Positions 17,550 through 26,732 are shown, counted from the first letter of the stretch. The stretch is 64,000 nucleotides of DNA from CAVSRC01 sp963798195 (GCA_963798195.1 CAWCSF010000004.1:62001-126000); one strand, 5' to 3'. Notes: generated from the sequence alone by a model not told the origin. Numbers and translations: made by a program.

Positions 17550-18554
17550 ATGCGACGGTACGGCCTATACGTCCTCAAGCGGCTGGCGCAGTTCGTCCTG
17601 GTCGTCTTCATCGGCATTTCGCTCACCTTTCTGATCACGCACCTGACGCCGATCGATCCGGTCGAGCAGATGGTGTCTTCGATGACGGCCTTCGGCAGCA
17701 CCAGCCCGGAAGCCGTCAACATGATGCGCGAGGCGCTTCGTGAGCTCTACGGCATCCAGGGTAACCTGCTCGATCAGTACTTCGTGTTCTGGGCGCGCGT
17801 CATCAGGCTCGATTTCGGCCCCTCGCTTTCGGCATTTCCGACGCCGGTCTCGCAGCTGATCTGGAATGCGCTGCCCTGGACGCTCGGGCTTCTGTTCACC
17901 TGCACGGTGCTCGCCTGGGTGATCGGCAACCTCATGGGTGGCCTCGCCGGCTACTACACCAAAAGCCGCACGCTGAAGCTCTTCGGCGTGGTCGCGATGG
18001 GCTTTCATCCCATCCCCTATTACATCATCGCCTTCGTGTTGCTGATCATCTTCGGCTACCTCTGGCCGGTGCTGCCGATCAGCGGCTCCTCGGGCCAGAA
18101 CATCGTCCGCGGGTTCACGGCTGAATACATCTTCAGCGTGCTCCAGCATTCGATCCTTCCGGCTGTCTCGATCATCCTGGTCGGCATTGGCGGCTGGTTC
18201 ATGGGGATGCGGGCGCTGGTCTCCAACATTGTTACCGAGGACTATGTCACCTACGCCGAACTCGGCGGCGTGCCACGCAGCCGTATCTTGCCGTTCTACG
18301 TCATGCGCAACGCGCTGGTGCCGCAGATCACCGGCCTTGCCATGTCACTCGGTGCGATCTTCAACGGCGCGATCATCGTGGAGCAGGTGTTCAGCTATCC
18401 CGGGCTCGGCCGCCTGCTGATCGGCGCGGTCTACTCCGCCGACTACAGCCTTGTGCTCGGCGTGACAGCAATCTCGATCCTGGCGGTTTCCGCCGCGGTG
18501 TTCCTGCTCGACATTCTTTATCCGGTCCTCGATCCCCGCGTGCAGCTCGGCTGA
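17550..18554 (+). CDS. ABC transporter permease, DppB/OppB type
   Basis: A 334-residue inner-membrane protein with six predicted membrane segments, beginning with the short N-terminal helix of DppB-type permeases (RLAQFVLVVFIGISLTFLITHLTPIDPVEQM). The large periplasmic loop follows, then the EAA motif YVTYAELGGVPRSRILPFYV for contact with the ATPases, and a C-terminal block GAIIVEQVFSYPGLGRLLIGAV. It pairs with the DppC-type permease four bases downstream. The substrate is inferred from the GH51 gene in the same operon. Confidence 0.9.
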   Translation: MRRYGLYVLKRLAQFVLVVFIGISLTFLITHLTPIDPVEQMVSSMTAFGSTSPEAVNMMREALRELYGIQGNLLDQYFVFWARVIRLDFGPSLSAFPTPVSQLIWNALPWTLGLLFTCTVLAWVIGNLMGGLAGYYTKSRTLKLFGVVAMGFHPIPYYIIAFVLLIIFGYLWPVLPISGSSGQNIVRGFTAEYIFSVLQHSILPAVSIILVGIGGWFMGMRALVSNIVTEDYVTYAELGGVPRSRILPFYVMRNALVPQITGLAMSLGAIFNGAIIVEQVFSYPGLGRLLIGAVYSADYSLVLGVTAISILAVSAAVFLLDILYPVLDPRVQLG

Positions 18555-18558
18555 AACC

Positions 18559-19422
18559 ATGTTCAAGACCGTCAGAGACCTCTTCCGTTACAATCGCGAG
18601 TTCACGATCGGCGCATTCCTGACGGCGGTCGTCATTGGCATGGCGGCGCTGTCGTTCTTCTCGCCCTACAGCCCACTCGACAGCTACGTCGTGCCGCCCG
18701 ACGTGCCGCCTTCGCCGGAGTATCTTTTCGGCACGACATCGCGCGGCCAGGACGCGTTCTGGATGCTGACGTTCGGCATGCGCAACACGCTGCTGTTCGG
18801 CTTCTCGGTGGCCATCATGAGCCGCCTGCTTTCGCTGATGATTGGGCTGATCGCAGGCTATCTCGGCGGCATCACCGACCGCGTGCTGATGTCGATCAAC
18901 GACACCTTCATCGTCATTCCGCTCTTTCCGCTGCTGGTGCTCTTCTATTTCGTCATGCGCGACTACATGTCGTGGGCGCTTCTCGCGGTCGTCATGGCGT
19001 GCCTGGGGTGGGCGTACGACGCGCGGCTCATCCGCTCGATCATGATAAGCCTCAAGCAACGCGAGTTCACGCGCACCAGCGTGTTCTCCGGAATGACGAC
19101 GCGGCAGATCGTGACGCAGGAGCACCTGCCCTACGTGCTGCCGATCGTATTCTCGACCACTCTCAACAATATCAACTGGTCGATCGGGCTGGAGGTGACG
19201 CTCTCCGTGCTCGGCTTCACCAACCTCGATACGCCGACCGTCGGCACGCTGATCTTCTGGGCCAACCAGCACAGCGCCATGATCTCGGGCGTGTGGTGGT
19301 GGATCGCCTTCCCGACGGCGTTCATCACCATCACCTTCGTAGGTCTCTTCCTGCTCGCGGTCTCGCTGAACGAGTACATAGATCCGCGCAGCCGCCTCAG
19401 CCGCATGGGCGGTACGAACTGA
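18559..19422 (+). CDS. ABC transporter permease, DppC/OppC type
   Basis: A 287-residue inner-membrane permease with an N-terminal cytoplasmic stretch, the typical YLFGTTSRGQDAFWMLTFGMRNTL entry and the coupling region EFTRTSVFSGMTTRQIVTQEHLP. It forms the heterodimeric channel with the preceding permease. Its TGA stop overlaps by one base the ATG of the next ATPase gene (TGATG). Confidence 0.9.
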   Translation: MFKTVRDLFRYNREFTIGAFLTAVVIGMAALSFFSPYSPLDSYVVPPDVPPSPEYLFGTTSRGQDAFWMLTFGMRNTLLFGFSVAIMSRLLSLMIGLIAGYLGGITDRVLMSINDTFIVIPLFPLLVLFYFVMRDYMSWALLAVVMACLGWAYDARLIRSIMISLKQREFTRTSVFSGMTTRQIVTQEHLPYVLPIVFSTTLNNINWSIGLEVTLSVLGFTNLDTPTVGTLIFWANQHSAMISGVWWWIAFPTAFITITFVGLFLLAVSLNEYIDPRSRLSRMGGTN

Positions 19423-20513
19423 TGGCTTGGGCAGAGAACAATTCAGGCCGTCAGGCGGGCGAGGCCGGCAACGAGGACCATCCGGTCCTGACGGTCACGG
19501 GTCTGCGAGCCTACTACGAGATGAAGTACTTCGGCATCGCGCGCGAGGTGCGCGCTGTCGACAACATCACGCTTACCGTGAAGCGCAATGAGATCTACGG
19601 CCTCGCCGGCGAGTCCAGCTGCGGCAAGACCTCGTTGATCAAGACCATCGCCGGCGCCATCCGGCCGCCGCTCAATGTTGTCAGCGGCTCCGTGCGCTTC
19701 GATTTCCGCGGTCGTTCGATCAGCATCTACAATTCCACGGCGAAGCAGGTGGACGACATTCGCTGGGAGCATTTGTCCTACATCATGCAGGGCTCCATGA
19801 ACGTGCTCAATCCGGTGCGCCGGGTGCGGCAGTCCTTCGTAGATTTTGCCTTCCGTCACATCGGTAAGCCGATGACTGAATTCCTCGAAGTGGTCGAGGG
19901 GCATCTCAAGCGGTTGCACCTCGAGCCCGGCGTCCTGGATGCTTATCCGCACGAACTGTCTGGCGGCATGCGCCAACGCGTCACCATCGCGCTGGCAACC
20001 GTCTGCCGGCCGGAATTCATCATCGCCGACGAGCCCACCACCGCCCTCGACGTGGTGGTGCAGAAGGGCGTGCTCTCAATGATCCGCGAGGTTCAGCAGG
20101 AGATCGGCTCTTCGATGATCTTCGTGACCCACGACATGGCTGTCCACGCCAACATGGCCGATCGCCTCGGCATTATGTATGCGGGCCGGCTGGTGGAGGA
20201 GGGGCGCACGGTCGACATGTTCCGGACGCCGCGCCACCCCTACACCGCGCATCTCATCGGCAGCCTGCCCAAAATTGGCGACCTGACGCAAAAGGAAGCG
20301 CTTTCCGGCGCGCCGCCCAATCTTTCCGAGCCGCCAAGCGGCTGCCGTTTCCATCCGCGGTGCCCGCTCGCGATGGACATCTGCCGTCGTGAGAATCCGG
20401 CGTTGACGCTGCTCGCGCCGGAGCACCGGGTTGCCTGCTTCGCCGCCAGCCCCGAGGTCAAGCCAGCGGCCGATAGCGAGCCCGTTCGGGTGTCGGCGGG
20501 GGCGTCGCAGTGA
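19422..20513 (+). CDS. ABC transporter ATP-binding protein, DppD/OppD type
   Basis: 363 residues from the ATG at 19422. It has an ABC domain with a Q-loop (SYIMQGSMNVLNPVRRV), signature LSGGMRQRVTIAL, Walker B FIIADEPTTALD and H-loop VTHDMAVHANMADR. The C-terminal oligopeptide-ABC extension contains the cysteine-bearing block GCRFHPRCPLAMDIC. The Walker A is slightly unusual: GESSCGKTS, with serine where glycine (GESGCGKS) is the rule. The N-terminal ~25 residues are polar and extra. It shares the operon with two permeases and a second ATPase and powers import. Confidence 0.9.
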   Translation: MAWAENNSGRQAGEAGNEDHPVLTVTGLRAYYEMKYFGIAREVRAVDNITLTVKRNEIYGLAGESSCGKTSLIKTIAGAIRPPLNVVSGSVRFDFRGRSISIYNSTAKQVDDIRWEHLSYIMQGSMNVLNPVRRVRQSFVDFAFRHIGKPMTEFLEVVEGHLKRLHLEPGVLDAYPHELSGGMRQRVTIALATVCRPEFIIADEPTTALDVVVQKGVLSMIREVQQEIGSSMIFVTHDMAVHANMADRLGIMYAGRLVEEGRTVDMFRTPRHPYTAHLIGSLPKIGDLTQKEALSGAPPNLSEPPSGCRFHPRCPLAMDICRRENPALTLLAPEHRVACFAASPEVKPAADSEPVRVSAGASQ

Positions 20514-21361
20514 CCGCTCCGCTCCTCGAAGTCGATCACGTCACGAAATCATACGCGATGGGCGGCCTGCTCTCGCGCGACGCCTTTCGCGCCGTCGATG
20601 ATGTCAGCTTCTCGCTGAGGTCCGATCGTTCTGAGATATTCACGATCATCGGCGAGTCGGGCAGCGGCAAAACGACACTTGCCCGCATGATCCTCAACAC
20701 CTTCCCGCCAAGTTCCGGGGCCATCCGCTTTCGCGGGATGGATCTGGCAGCTGTTCGCTCACGCAAGGCACGGCTCGCCTTCATGCACGATGTCCAGCCG
20801 ATCTTCCAGAACCCGTTCGAGGCATTCAATCCGCTGAAAAAGGTCGATCGCTACCTGTCCATGACCGCGCGCCGCTTCACCGAGGCGCGCACCCGCGCCG
20901 ACGTCGAGAAGCATGTCGACACGGCGCTGCGCAAGGTCGGCTTGTCGCTGACTGAGGTGCAGGGGCGCTTCCCGCACGAACTGTCCGGCGGCCAGCTTCA
21001 GCGCACGGCCGTGGCGCGGGCGCTGATCTCCAGCCCGTCGCTGATCGTCGCCGACGAGCCGGTCTCCATGGTCGATGCGTCGCTGCGCATGTCGATCGTC
21101 AATCTGTTCAAGACGCTGCGCGACGACCTGCGGGTATCGATCATCTACATCACCCACGATCTCGCGACCGCGTACTACATCAGCGACCGCATCATCATCA
21201 TGCAGAAGGGCAAGGTGGTTGAGGGCGGCGACGCGCGCACGGTGCTCGACAACCCCCAGCATCCCTATTCCATTCTTCTGAAGACATCCGTCCTTTCGCC
21301 CGATGTGACGAACGACGGACCCACCATCCTCAATCGGCCGGAGGAAGCGCCGCGAGCGTGA
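20510..21361 (+). CDS. ABC transporter ATP-binding protein, DppF/OppF type
   Basis: 283 residues. Walker A GESGSGKTTLAR, Q-loop PIFQNPFEAFNPL, signature LSGGQLQRTAVAR, Walker B LIVADEPVSMVDAS, and H-loop ITHDLATAYYISDR are all intact. It lacks the long cysteine-rich tail of the first ATPase. The start is GTG at 20510 within GTGA, overlapping the stop of the preceding ATPase gene. It is the last transporter component before the arabinofuranosidase gene, 40 bases downstream. Confidence 0.9.
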   Translation: MTAPLLEVDHVTKSYAMGGLLSRDAFRAVDDVSFSLRSDRSEIFTIIGESGSGKTTLARMILNTFPPSSGAIRFRGMDLAAVRSRKARLAFMHDVQPIFQNPFEAFNPLKKVDRYLSMTARRFTEARTRADVEKHVDTALRKVGLSLTEVQGRFPHELSGGQLQRTAVARALISSPSLIVADEPVSMVDASLRMSIVNLFKTLRDDLRVSIIYITHDLATAYYISDRIIIMQKGKVVEGGDARTVLDNPQHPYSILLKTSVLSPDVTNDGPTILNRPEEAPRA

Positions 21362-21401
21362 CTTGCCGATCCACAACAAGCAGCAAGACGGAGAACGGGT
21401 T

Positions 21402-22943
21402 ATGCGCGACGTAAAGGTGCTCCTCGACCGCGATTTCGCGATCGGCTCGACCGACCGCCGACTGTTCGGCGCGTTCGTCGAGCACCTCGGCCGGTGTGTC
21501 TACGACGGTATCTACGAGCCGGGACATCCCACGGCGGACAAGCAGGGCTTTCGCGGCGACGTGCTGGAGCTGGTGAAGGAACTGGCGCCGACCATCATGC
21601 GCTATCCCGGCGGCAACTTCGTCTCCGGCTACAACTGGGAAGACGGCGTCGGCCCGGTCGACAAGCGTCCGCGCCGCCTCGAGCTCGCCTGGAAATCGAC
21701 CGAGCCGAACACTTTCGGCACCAACGAATTCGTCGACTGGTGCCGCCTTGCCGGCATCGAGCCGATGCTGGCCGTCAACCTCGGAACGCGCGGCCCGGAA
21801 GAAGCCCGTCGCCTGCTTGAATATTGCAACTTCCCCTCGGGAACCGAGCTCTCCGACCTTCGCCGGGCGCACGGCTGGGAGAAGCCGCACGACATCAAGT
21901 TCTGGTGCCTCGGCAACGAGATGGACGGCTCCTGGCAGATGGGCAGCAAAACGCCTCAGGAATATGGCCGCATCGCCTACGAGTCGGCCAAGATGATGCG
22001 GTTGATCGACCCGACTATAGAACTCGCGGCCTGCGGCTCATCGGGTCGCACCATGACGACCTTCGGCGAATGGGAGCGCGTGGTGCTCGAGCACACCTTC
22101 GAGGTCGTCGAGTTCATCTCGCTGCACACCTATCTGAACGATTATGCAGGCGACACCGCGGCACTTCTGGCGAGCCCGGATTTGATGGACTCCTTCATCG
22201 AGGAGGTGGTCGCCATCGCCGACGCTGTCGCCGCCAGCAACCGCTCCGACAAGCGCATCATGCTCTCCTTCGACGAATGGAACGTGTGGTACCGCACGCG
22301 CCGCAAGGGCACGCGCCTGCTGCCGGACTGGCCGGTCGCGCCGCACATCCTTGAGGAAGTCTACGACATGAAGGATGCGCTGGCCTTCGGCGGCGCCTGC
22401 ATCTCACTGCTCAACCATGCCGACCGGGTGAAGGCGGCGTGCCTGGCGCAGCTCGTCAACGCCATCGCGCCGATCCTGACAGAGACCGGTGGACCTGCCT
22501 GGCGTCAGACGATCTTCTTCCCGTTTGCCGACTTCAGCAATCTCGGTCGCGGCAGGGTGCTCCGCACCCACATCGATTCGCCGACCTACAGCGCCAACTA
22601 CTACGATCCGCGCGGCACACAGGACCTCTGGTACCCGATGCCCGAGGTGCCCTACCTCAAGCTCTCCGCCATCCATGGCGAAGAGGAGGACACACTCACG
22701 CTGATGGCGCTCAACCGGCACCTCACGGAAGAGTTGCCGCTCTCGGTCATGGCCAAGGGCTTCTCGGGCATGTCGGTCGAGCGCGCGACCACGCTGCACA
22801 ACGACGACCTGTCCGCCACCAACACGAAGAAAGCGCCGAACGCTGTAAAGCCCGGCAAGCTGGCGCGGGTGAAGGTGAACGGTGAGAAGATAACGGCCAA
22901 GTTGCCGCCGGCCTCATGGAACGTCATCCGGCTGCAGAAGTAA
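21402..22943 (+). CDS. abfA: alpha-N-arabinofuranosidase, glycoside hydrolase family 51
   Basis: The 513-residue protein is a GH51 enzyme that removes terminal arabinofuranose units from oligosaccharides. The barrel carries MRYPGGNFVSGYNWEDGVGP, the acid/base glutamate in WCLGNEMDG (E173) and the nucleophile in SFDEWNVWY (E292). The C-terminal beta domain is present (MALNRHLTEELPL). There is no signal peptide, so it works in the cytoplasm on sugars brought in by the ABC importer encoded just upstream. I start it at the ATG at 21402, which has GGAG about nine bases before it; an upstream TTG (21363) adds 13 unconserved residues. It ends the operon, with a hairpin after it. Confidence 0.95.
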   Translation: MRDVKVLLDRDFAIGSTDRRLFGAFVEHLGRCVYDGIYEPGHPTADKQGFRGDVLELVKELAPTIMRYPGGNFVSGYNWEDGVGPVDKRPRRLELAWKSTEPNTFGTNEFVDWCRLAGIEPMLAVNLGTRGPEEARRLLEYCNFPSGTELSDLRRAHGWEKPHDIKFWCLGNEMDGSWQMGSKTPQEYGRIAYESAKMMRLIDPTIELAACGSSGRTMTTFGEWERVVLEHTFEVVEFISLHTYLNDYAGDTAALLASPDLMDSFIEEVVAIADAVAASNRSDKRIMLSFDEWNVWYRTRRKGTRLLPDWPVAPHILEEVYDMKDALAFGGACISLLNHADRVKAACLAQLVNAIAPILTETGGPAWRQTIFFPFADFSNLGRGRVLRTHIDSPTYSANYYDPRGTQDLWYPMPEVPYLKLSAIHGEEEDTLTLMALNRHLTEELPLSVMAKGFSGMSVERATTLHNDDLSATNTKKAPNAVKPGKLARVKVNGEKITAKLPPASWNVIRLQK

Positions 22944-22953
22944 GGAACATCGG

Positions 22954-22991
22954 GCAGGCCCGGCGGCCGGAAGCGGCTGGCCGGGCCCTGC
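22954..22991. terminator. GC-rich hairpin between abfA and the convergent RraA-like gene
   Basis: GCAGGCCCGGC (22954-22964) pairs with GCCGGGCCCTGC (22980-22991), with one bulged base and a 15-base loop. No long T run follows on either strand, so it is a weak or bidirectional terminator candidate between two convergent genes. Confidence 0.4.
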
Positions 22992-23013
22992 TACGGAATG
23001 GGAAGGAGCGGTC

Positions 23014-23718
23014 TTACCGCTTCTTCTCTTTACGCCAGGTGGCGAACTCGGCCTTTGCCTTTTCGTCCGGTGGGTAGATGCCGAAGATCGAGCGGCCCTC
23101 GGTCACCTTCTCGGCGACGAAATCCTCGAACACGGTCTGCTCGAACGCCTCGTCGGCTACCTCGTCAGCGATTCCCGCCGGAATCACGACCACTCCCTCG
23201 CCATCCCCAACCACGATGTCGCCCGGAAAGACCGCGACGCCGCCGCAGCCGATCGGCAGATTGAAGTCGGCCGCGTGGTGCTTGATCAGGTTGGTCGGCG
23301 CCGACGGCTTCAGGTGATATGCCGGAAAGGGCAGCGCGGCGATGTCGGGCGTATCGCGGAAGCCACCGTCGGTGACCACGCCGGCGATTCCCCGCTTCCA
23401 CAGGCGGGTCACCAGGATACCGCCGGCCGAGGCGGCAGTAGCGTCACCGCGGCTGTCGATCACCATCACTGAGCCTTCGGGGCATTCTTCGACCGCCTTG
23501 CGCTGCGGGTGCGAGCGGTCCTCGAACACGCTCAGCTTGTCGAGATCCTCGCGCGCCGGGATATAGCGCAGCGTGAAGGCCGGCCCGACCATCGGCGGCG
23601 CCTTCGGGTTGATCAGGTTCACGCTGATGAAGGTGTTGTGCAGGCCGCGCTTCAGAAGCACGGTCGTCAGCGTGGCGGTAGACACTTCGGCCAGTTTGGC
23701 CCGGCTCTCTTTGCGCAT
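23014..23718 (-). CDS. RraA family protein (4-hydroxy-4-methyl-2-oxoglutarate aldolase-like)
   Basis: A 234-residue protein of the RraA/HMG-aldolase fold. Conserved stretches: VMVIDSRGDATAASAGGILVT, then the GIAGVVTDGGFRDTPDI motif, whose Arg-Asp pair positions metal and substrate in aldolase-active members. The C-terminal GDIVVGDGEGVVVIPAG is also typical. Members either cleave 4-hydroxy-2-oxo acids or decarboxylate oxaloacetate; a few bind RNase E. The sequence favours an enzyme, but the substrate is open. It is convergent with abfA and divergent from an SDR gene, so it may form a unit of its own or belong to the sugar-acid or aromatic-acid modules beside it. Confidence 0.8.
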   Translation of the reverse strand: MRKESRAKLAEVSTATLTTVLLKRGLHNTFISVNLINPKAPPMVGPAFTLRYIPAREDLDKLSVFEDRSHPQRKAVEECPEGSVMVIDSRGDATAASAGGILVTRLWKRGIAGVVTDGGFRDTPDIAALPFPAYHLKPSAPTNLIKHHAADFNLPIGCGGVAVFPGDIVVGDGEGVVVIPAGIADEVADEAFEQTVFEDFVAEKVTEGRSIFGIYPPDEKAKAEFATWRKEKKR

Positions 23719-23832
23719 GGTGAAGGTCTCGATGTGGCAGTTGGGAGGGAATGGCAGGCGGAAAGATCAGGGTTGGACGGGAAAATGCGCAGGCTCGCGG
23801 TCACTTGTCAAAAGCACGCAGATAGCCCGGGC

Positions 23833-23859
23833 GCAATGTGCGCAGGATGCGCAAATTGC
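23833..23859. promoter_or_regulatory. 27-bp dyad between divergent RraA-like and SDR genes
   Basis: GCAATGTGCGCA (23833-23844) and TGCGCAAATTGC (23848-23859) form 12-base inverted arms with one mismatch around a three-base centre. A further TGCGCA half-site is at 23786-23791. This is a strong candidate operator in the 282-base divergent region. The regulator is not known, and the pattern differs from the MarR-type element at 26750 and 27900. Confidence 0.5.
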
Positions 23860-24000
23860 TCGTTTCACACCGGCCGCCGCCACCCGCAAGCCGGCAAAGG
23901 CATCGGCAAATGGTGGCAAAGGCGCGAATAGAGAGTATTGGACGCTGATGTCGGAGGATTCAACGATTGCCCGGCCAGCGGGTCAACGGATGAGGCGTTC

Positions 24001-24762
24001 ATGGAGATAGCCGGAGCGTCAGCGATCGTGACCGGCGGCGCGTCGGGCCTCGGCGCCGCGACGGCGCGCCTGCTCGCCGCGCGCGGCGCGAAAGTCGCCG
24101 TGTTCGACCGCGATCGGGGGGCCGGGGAGGGCGTTGCCAGCGAGATCGGCGGCGTGTTCTGCGAATGCGATGTTACCGGGCCCGCGAGCGTCGAAGCGGC
24201 AATCGCCTCGGCGGCGAAGGCGCACGGCGTCGCCGCCATCCTGGTCAGTTGCGCCGGAATCGGAACGGCTGCCCGCATTGTCGGCCGCGACGGGCCGATG
24301 CCGCTTGAAGCCTTCGAGCGCGTTGTCAGGGTCAACCTGATCGGCACGTTCAACGTCATGCGCCTCGCGGCCGCGGCGATGCAGAACCTGCCGGCCAACG
24401 CTGCCGGCGAGCGCGGGGTCATCGTCTCGGCTGCCTCGATCGCCGCCTATGAAGGGCAGATCGGGCAGGCGGCCTATGCGGCGTCCAAGGGCGGCATTGT
24501 GGCGCTCACCCTTCCGGCGGCACGGGAGTTCGCCCGCTTCGGGGTGCGCGTCATGGCGATCGCGCCCGGCCTGTTCCTGACGCCGCTTCTCGATGAATTG
24601 CCGCAGGAAGCGCAGGATGCACTCGGTGCATCGATCCCGTTCCCGTCACGCCTCGGCGCACCGGAAGAATTTGCCGAGCTGGTCGCGTCGATTGTCGGCA
24701 ATCCCTATCTCAACGGTGAGACGATCCGCCTCGACGGTGCGCTCCGCATGGCGCCGAAGTAG
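24001..24762 (+). CDS. SDR family 3-hydroxyacyl-CoA dehydrogenase-like protein
   Basis: A 253-residue classical SDR closest in outline to HSD10-type 3-hydroxyacyl-CoA dehydrogenases. The cofactor motif is TGGASGLGAATA, the serine region VIVSAASIAAYEGQIGQ, and the catalytic block QAAYAASKGGIVALTLPAAREF. The C-terminal PGLFLTPLLDELPQE and NGETIRLDGALRMAPK are typical of that subgroup. I use the ATG at 24001; an upstream ATG adds 21 residues that do not look conserved. It converges on the CoA ligase gene with three bases between them. In this setting it would oxidise 3-hydroxy-3-arylpropionyl-CoA to the 3-keto thioester. Confidence 0.82.
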   Translation: MEIAGASAIVTGGASGLGAATARLLAARGAKVAVFDRDRGAGEGVASEIGGVFCECDVTGPASVEAAIASAAKAHGVAAILVSCAGIGTAARIVGRDGPMPLEAFERVVRVNLIGTFNVMRLAAAAMQNLPANAAGERGVIVSAASIAAYEGQIGQAAYAASKGGIVALTLPAAREFARFGVRVMAIAPGLFLTPLLDELPQEAQDALGASIPFPSRLGAPEEFAELVASIVGNPYLNGETIRLDGALRMAPK

Positions 24763-24765
24763 GGT

Positions 24766-26715
24766 TCAGCCTTCCAGGCTGATCACGCGTGGCGAGCCGC
24801 GATAGATTTCCTCGACCAGTTCGCCGCGGTTCGACAGCACGGCGCGCTGGTTGAGCGATCCCTTGTCGGTCACCTCGCCGCGATCGATCGAGAGCGGCTC
24901 ATCGAGCAGCAGGATACGCCGCACGACCGTCGAGGAGCCACTGCCGTTGCCGACGAGCGTCGCCAGCCTTGTGGCGAACGCCGCCCGCACATCTGGATGA
25001 TCGAGCACGGTCCGCGCCGGCGCGTCTTCGGCCGCTGAGGCCAGTCCGCGGCATGCCGCGAGGTCCGGCACGACCAGGGCGCCGATATATGGCCGGTCGA
25101 GGCCAGTGATCACGGCGTCGCGGGCGAGTCCACCGAGGCCGTTGATCAGTTTCCCGCGCACCGCGCCGACGCTGACCCACGTGCCGGTGTCGAGCTTGAA
25201 GTTTTCCGCGGTGCGGCCGTCGAAATAGAATCCCTTCGACGCATCCGCCGGGTCCGCGAAGCGCAGGGCATCGCCAAGCTTGTAGAAGCCTTCCTCGTCG
25301 AAGGCATCCTTCGTCAGCTTCGGGTCGCGCCAGTAGCCCTGCGTGATGTTCGGGCCCTTCAGCCGCGCTTCCAGCTTGCCTTCGTTCGGTACCAGCTTGA
25401 GCGCGATCCCGCGTGCCGGAATGCCGACATTGCCGGCGATCCGTTGGTCTACGGTGGACATCAGCGAGAACGGCGCTGTCTCGGTCGAGCCGAGCCCGGT
25501 CACCAGCAGCACGCGCTCGCCGGTGGTCTCCACGGCCAGCCGCTCCAGCGCGTCCCATGTGTGCTGGGCGAGGCCGGCGCCGGCATACATCATCATGTTG
25601 AGCCGGCTGTAGAACCTGCGGCGCAGCGCGTCGTCGGCCTCAAGGTAGGGGATCAGCTCCTCGTAGCCCTTTGGCACGTTGAAATACCAGGTCGGCGCGA
25701 CCTCGCGCAGGTTGCGCACGGTCTTCTTGATCGCGTCCGGGGTCGGCCGGCCGTCATCGATATAAAGGGTGCCGCCGTTATAGAGCACCATGTTGAAGAC
25801 CTTGTTGCCGCCCGCCGTGTGGTTCCACGGCGCCCAGTCAAGCACCAGCGGCGGCTCATCCCGCATGAAGGCGAAACAGTCGCGCACCATTTCCTGGTTC
25901 GCGCACATCATGCGCTGCGTGTTGATCACCGCCTTGGGCGAGCCTGTTGATCCTGACGTAAACAGGAACTTCCCGATCGTGTCCGGCCCGACCCTGGCCT
26001 GCGCGGCATCGACGGCGTCGGTGGCCGGCGTCAAGACCAGTGCCGCATAGGAGACGTTGCTCCGCCCGGCGACGGGGTTGCGCACGGTCACCACCGGCAC
26101 GTCGGCTGGCGCGACCGCCATGATCGCCGGCGCGAAGGGCTTGCCGTCAGTCGCGAATACCAGCCCCGGCGTCAGCAGTTCGAAAATTCCGCGGAGCTTG
26201 GCGAAGTCCGTAGACATCAGCGCGTAGGCTGGCGAGATGGACGCGTAGGGCACGCCGATGTATTGCGCCGCAAGGCCAACCAGCGCGTGCTCGATGTCGT
26301 TGCCGGACAGGATGATCAGCGGGCGGTCCGGCGAGAGGTCGAAACCGAGCAGCCCCTCGCCGATGCGCCGCACGCGGTCCAGCGTCTCGGCATAGGTGAC
26401 CGTGCGCCAGTCCTCGCCTTCGCCATTGCGGTCGGCAAGGAAGACGGCAGCCGGCGTCGCCTTGGCAAAATGCACGAGACGATCGGTCAGCCGGTCGGCA
26501 TAGGGGCCGAGGTCGCCTGTCTGGCGAATGAGGATCGTCCCGTCGCTCCGGCGATCGACCGTGAGCGCCGGGTCCCAGAATCGGACGTGGCGGAGCGGCG
26601 CCGCCTCGATGGCGGCAACGCCGGATTCGGCAACGGTCACGGGGCGTTTCCTCCCACCCACGAACATGCCCCCGAGGGCGGCTCCGTCAACGAAAATCGG
26701 CTGCGGGCCGGGCAT
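24766..26715 (-). CDS. fcs: feruloyl-CoA synthase-type acyl-CoA ligase
   Basis: A 649-residue AMP-forming CoA ligase of the feruloyl-CoA synthase subgroup. The ATP/AMP motif is FLFTSGSTGSPKAVINTQRMM, then VLDWAPWNHTAGGN, a block typical of this subgroup, TGLGSTETAPF and YKLGDALRF. It activates hydroxycinnamic acids (ferulate, p-coumarate) to CoA thioesters in the cytoplasm. I start at the ATG at 26715 (MPGPQPIFVDG); the open frame extends 49 codons further but has no conserved content. A 23-base element repeated before the crotonase gene (27900) lies 35 bases upstream of the start. Exact substrate is inferred from subgroup and neighbours. Confidence 0.88.
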   Translation of the reverse strand: MPGPQPIFVDGAALGGMFVGGRKRPVTVAESGVAAIEAAPLRHVRFWDPALTVDRRSDGTILIRQTGDLGPYADRLTDRLVHFAKATPAAVFLADRNGEGEDWRTVTYAETLDRVRRIGEGLLGFDLSPDRPLIILSGNDIEHALVGLAAQYIGVPYASISPAYALMSTDFAKLRGIFELLTPGLVFATDGKPFAPAIMAVAPADVPVVTVRNPVAGRSNVSYAALVLTPATDAVDAAQARVGPDTIGKFLFTSGSTGSPKAVINTQRMMCANQEMVRDCFAFMRDEPPLVLDWAPWNHTAGGNKVFNMVLYNGGTLYIDDGRPTPDAIKKTVRNLREVAPTWYFNVPKGYEELIPYLEADDALRRRFYSRLNMMMYAGAGLAQHTWDALERLAVETTGERVLLVTGLGSTETAPFSLMSTVDQRIAGNVGIPARGIALKLVPNEGKLEARLKGPNITQGYWRDPKLTKDAFDEEGFYKLGDALRFADPADASKGFYFDGRTAENFKLDTGTWVSVGAVRGKLINGLGGLARDAVITGLDRPYIGALVVPDLAACRGLASAAEDAPARTVLDHPDVRAAFATRLATLVGNGSGSSTVVRRILLLDEPLSIDRGEVTDKGSLNQRAVLSNRGELVEEIYRGSPRVISLEG

Positions 26716-26732
26716 CGTTCGCTCGGTCGATC

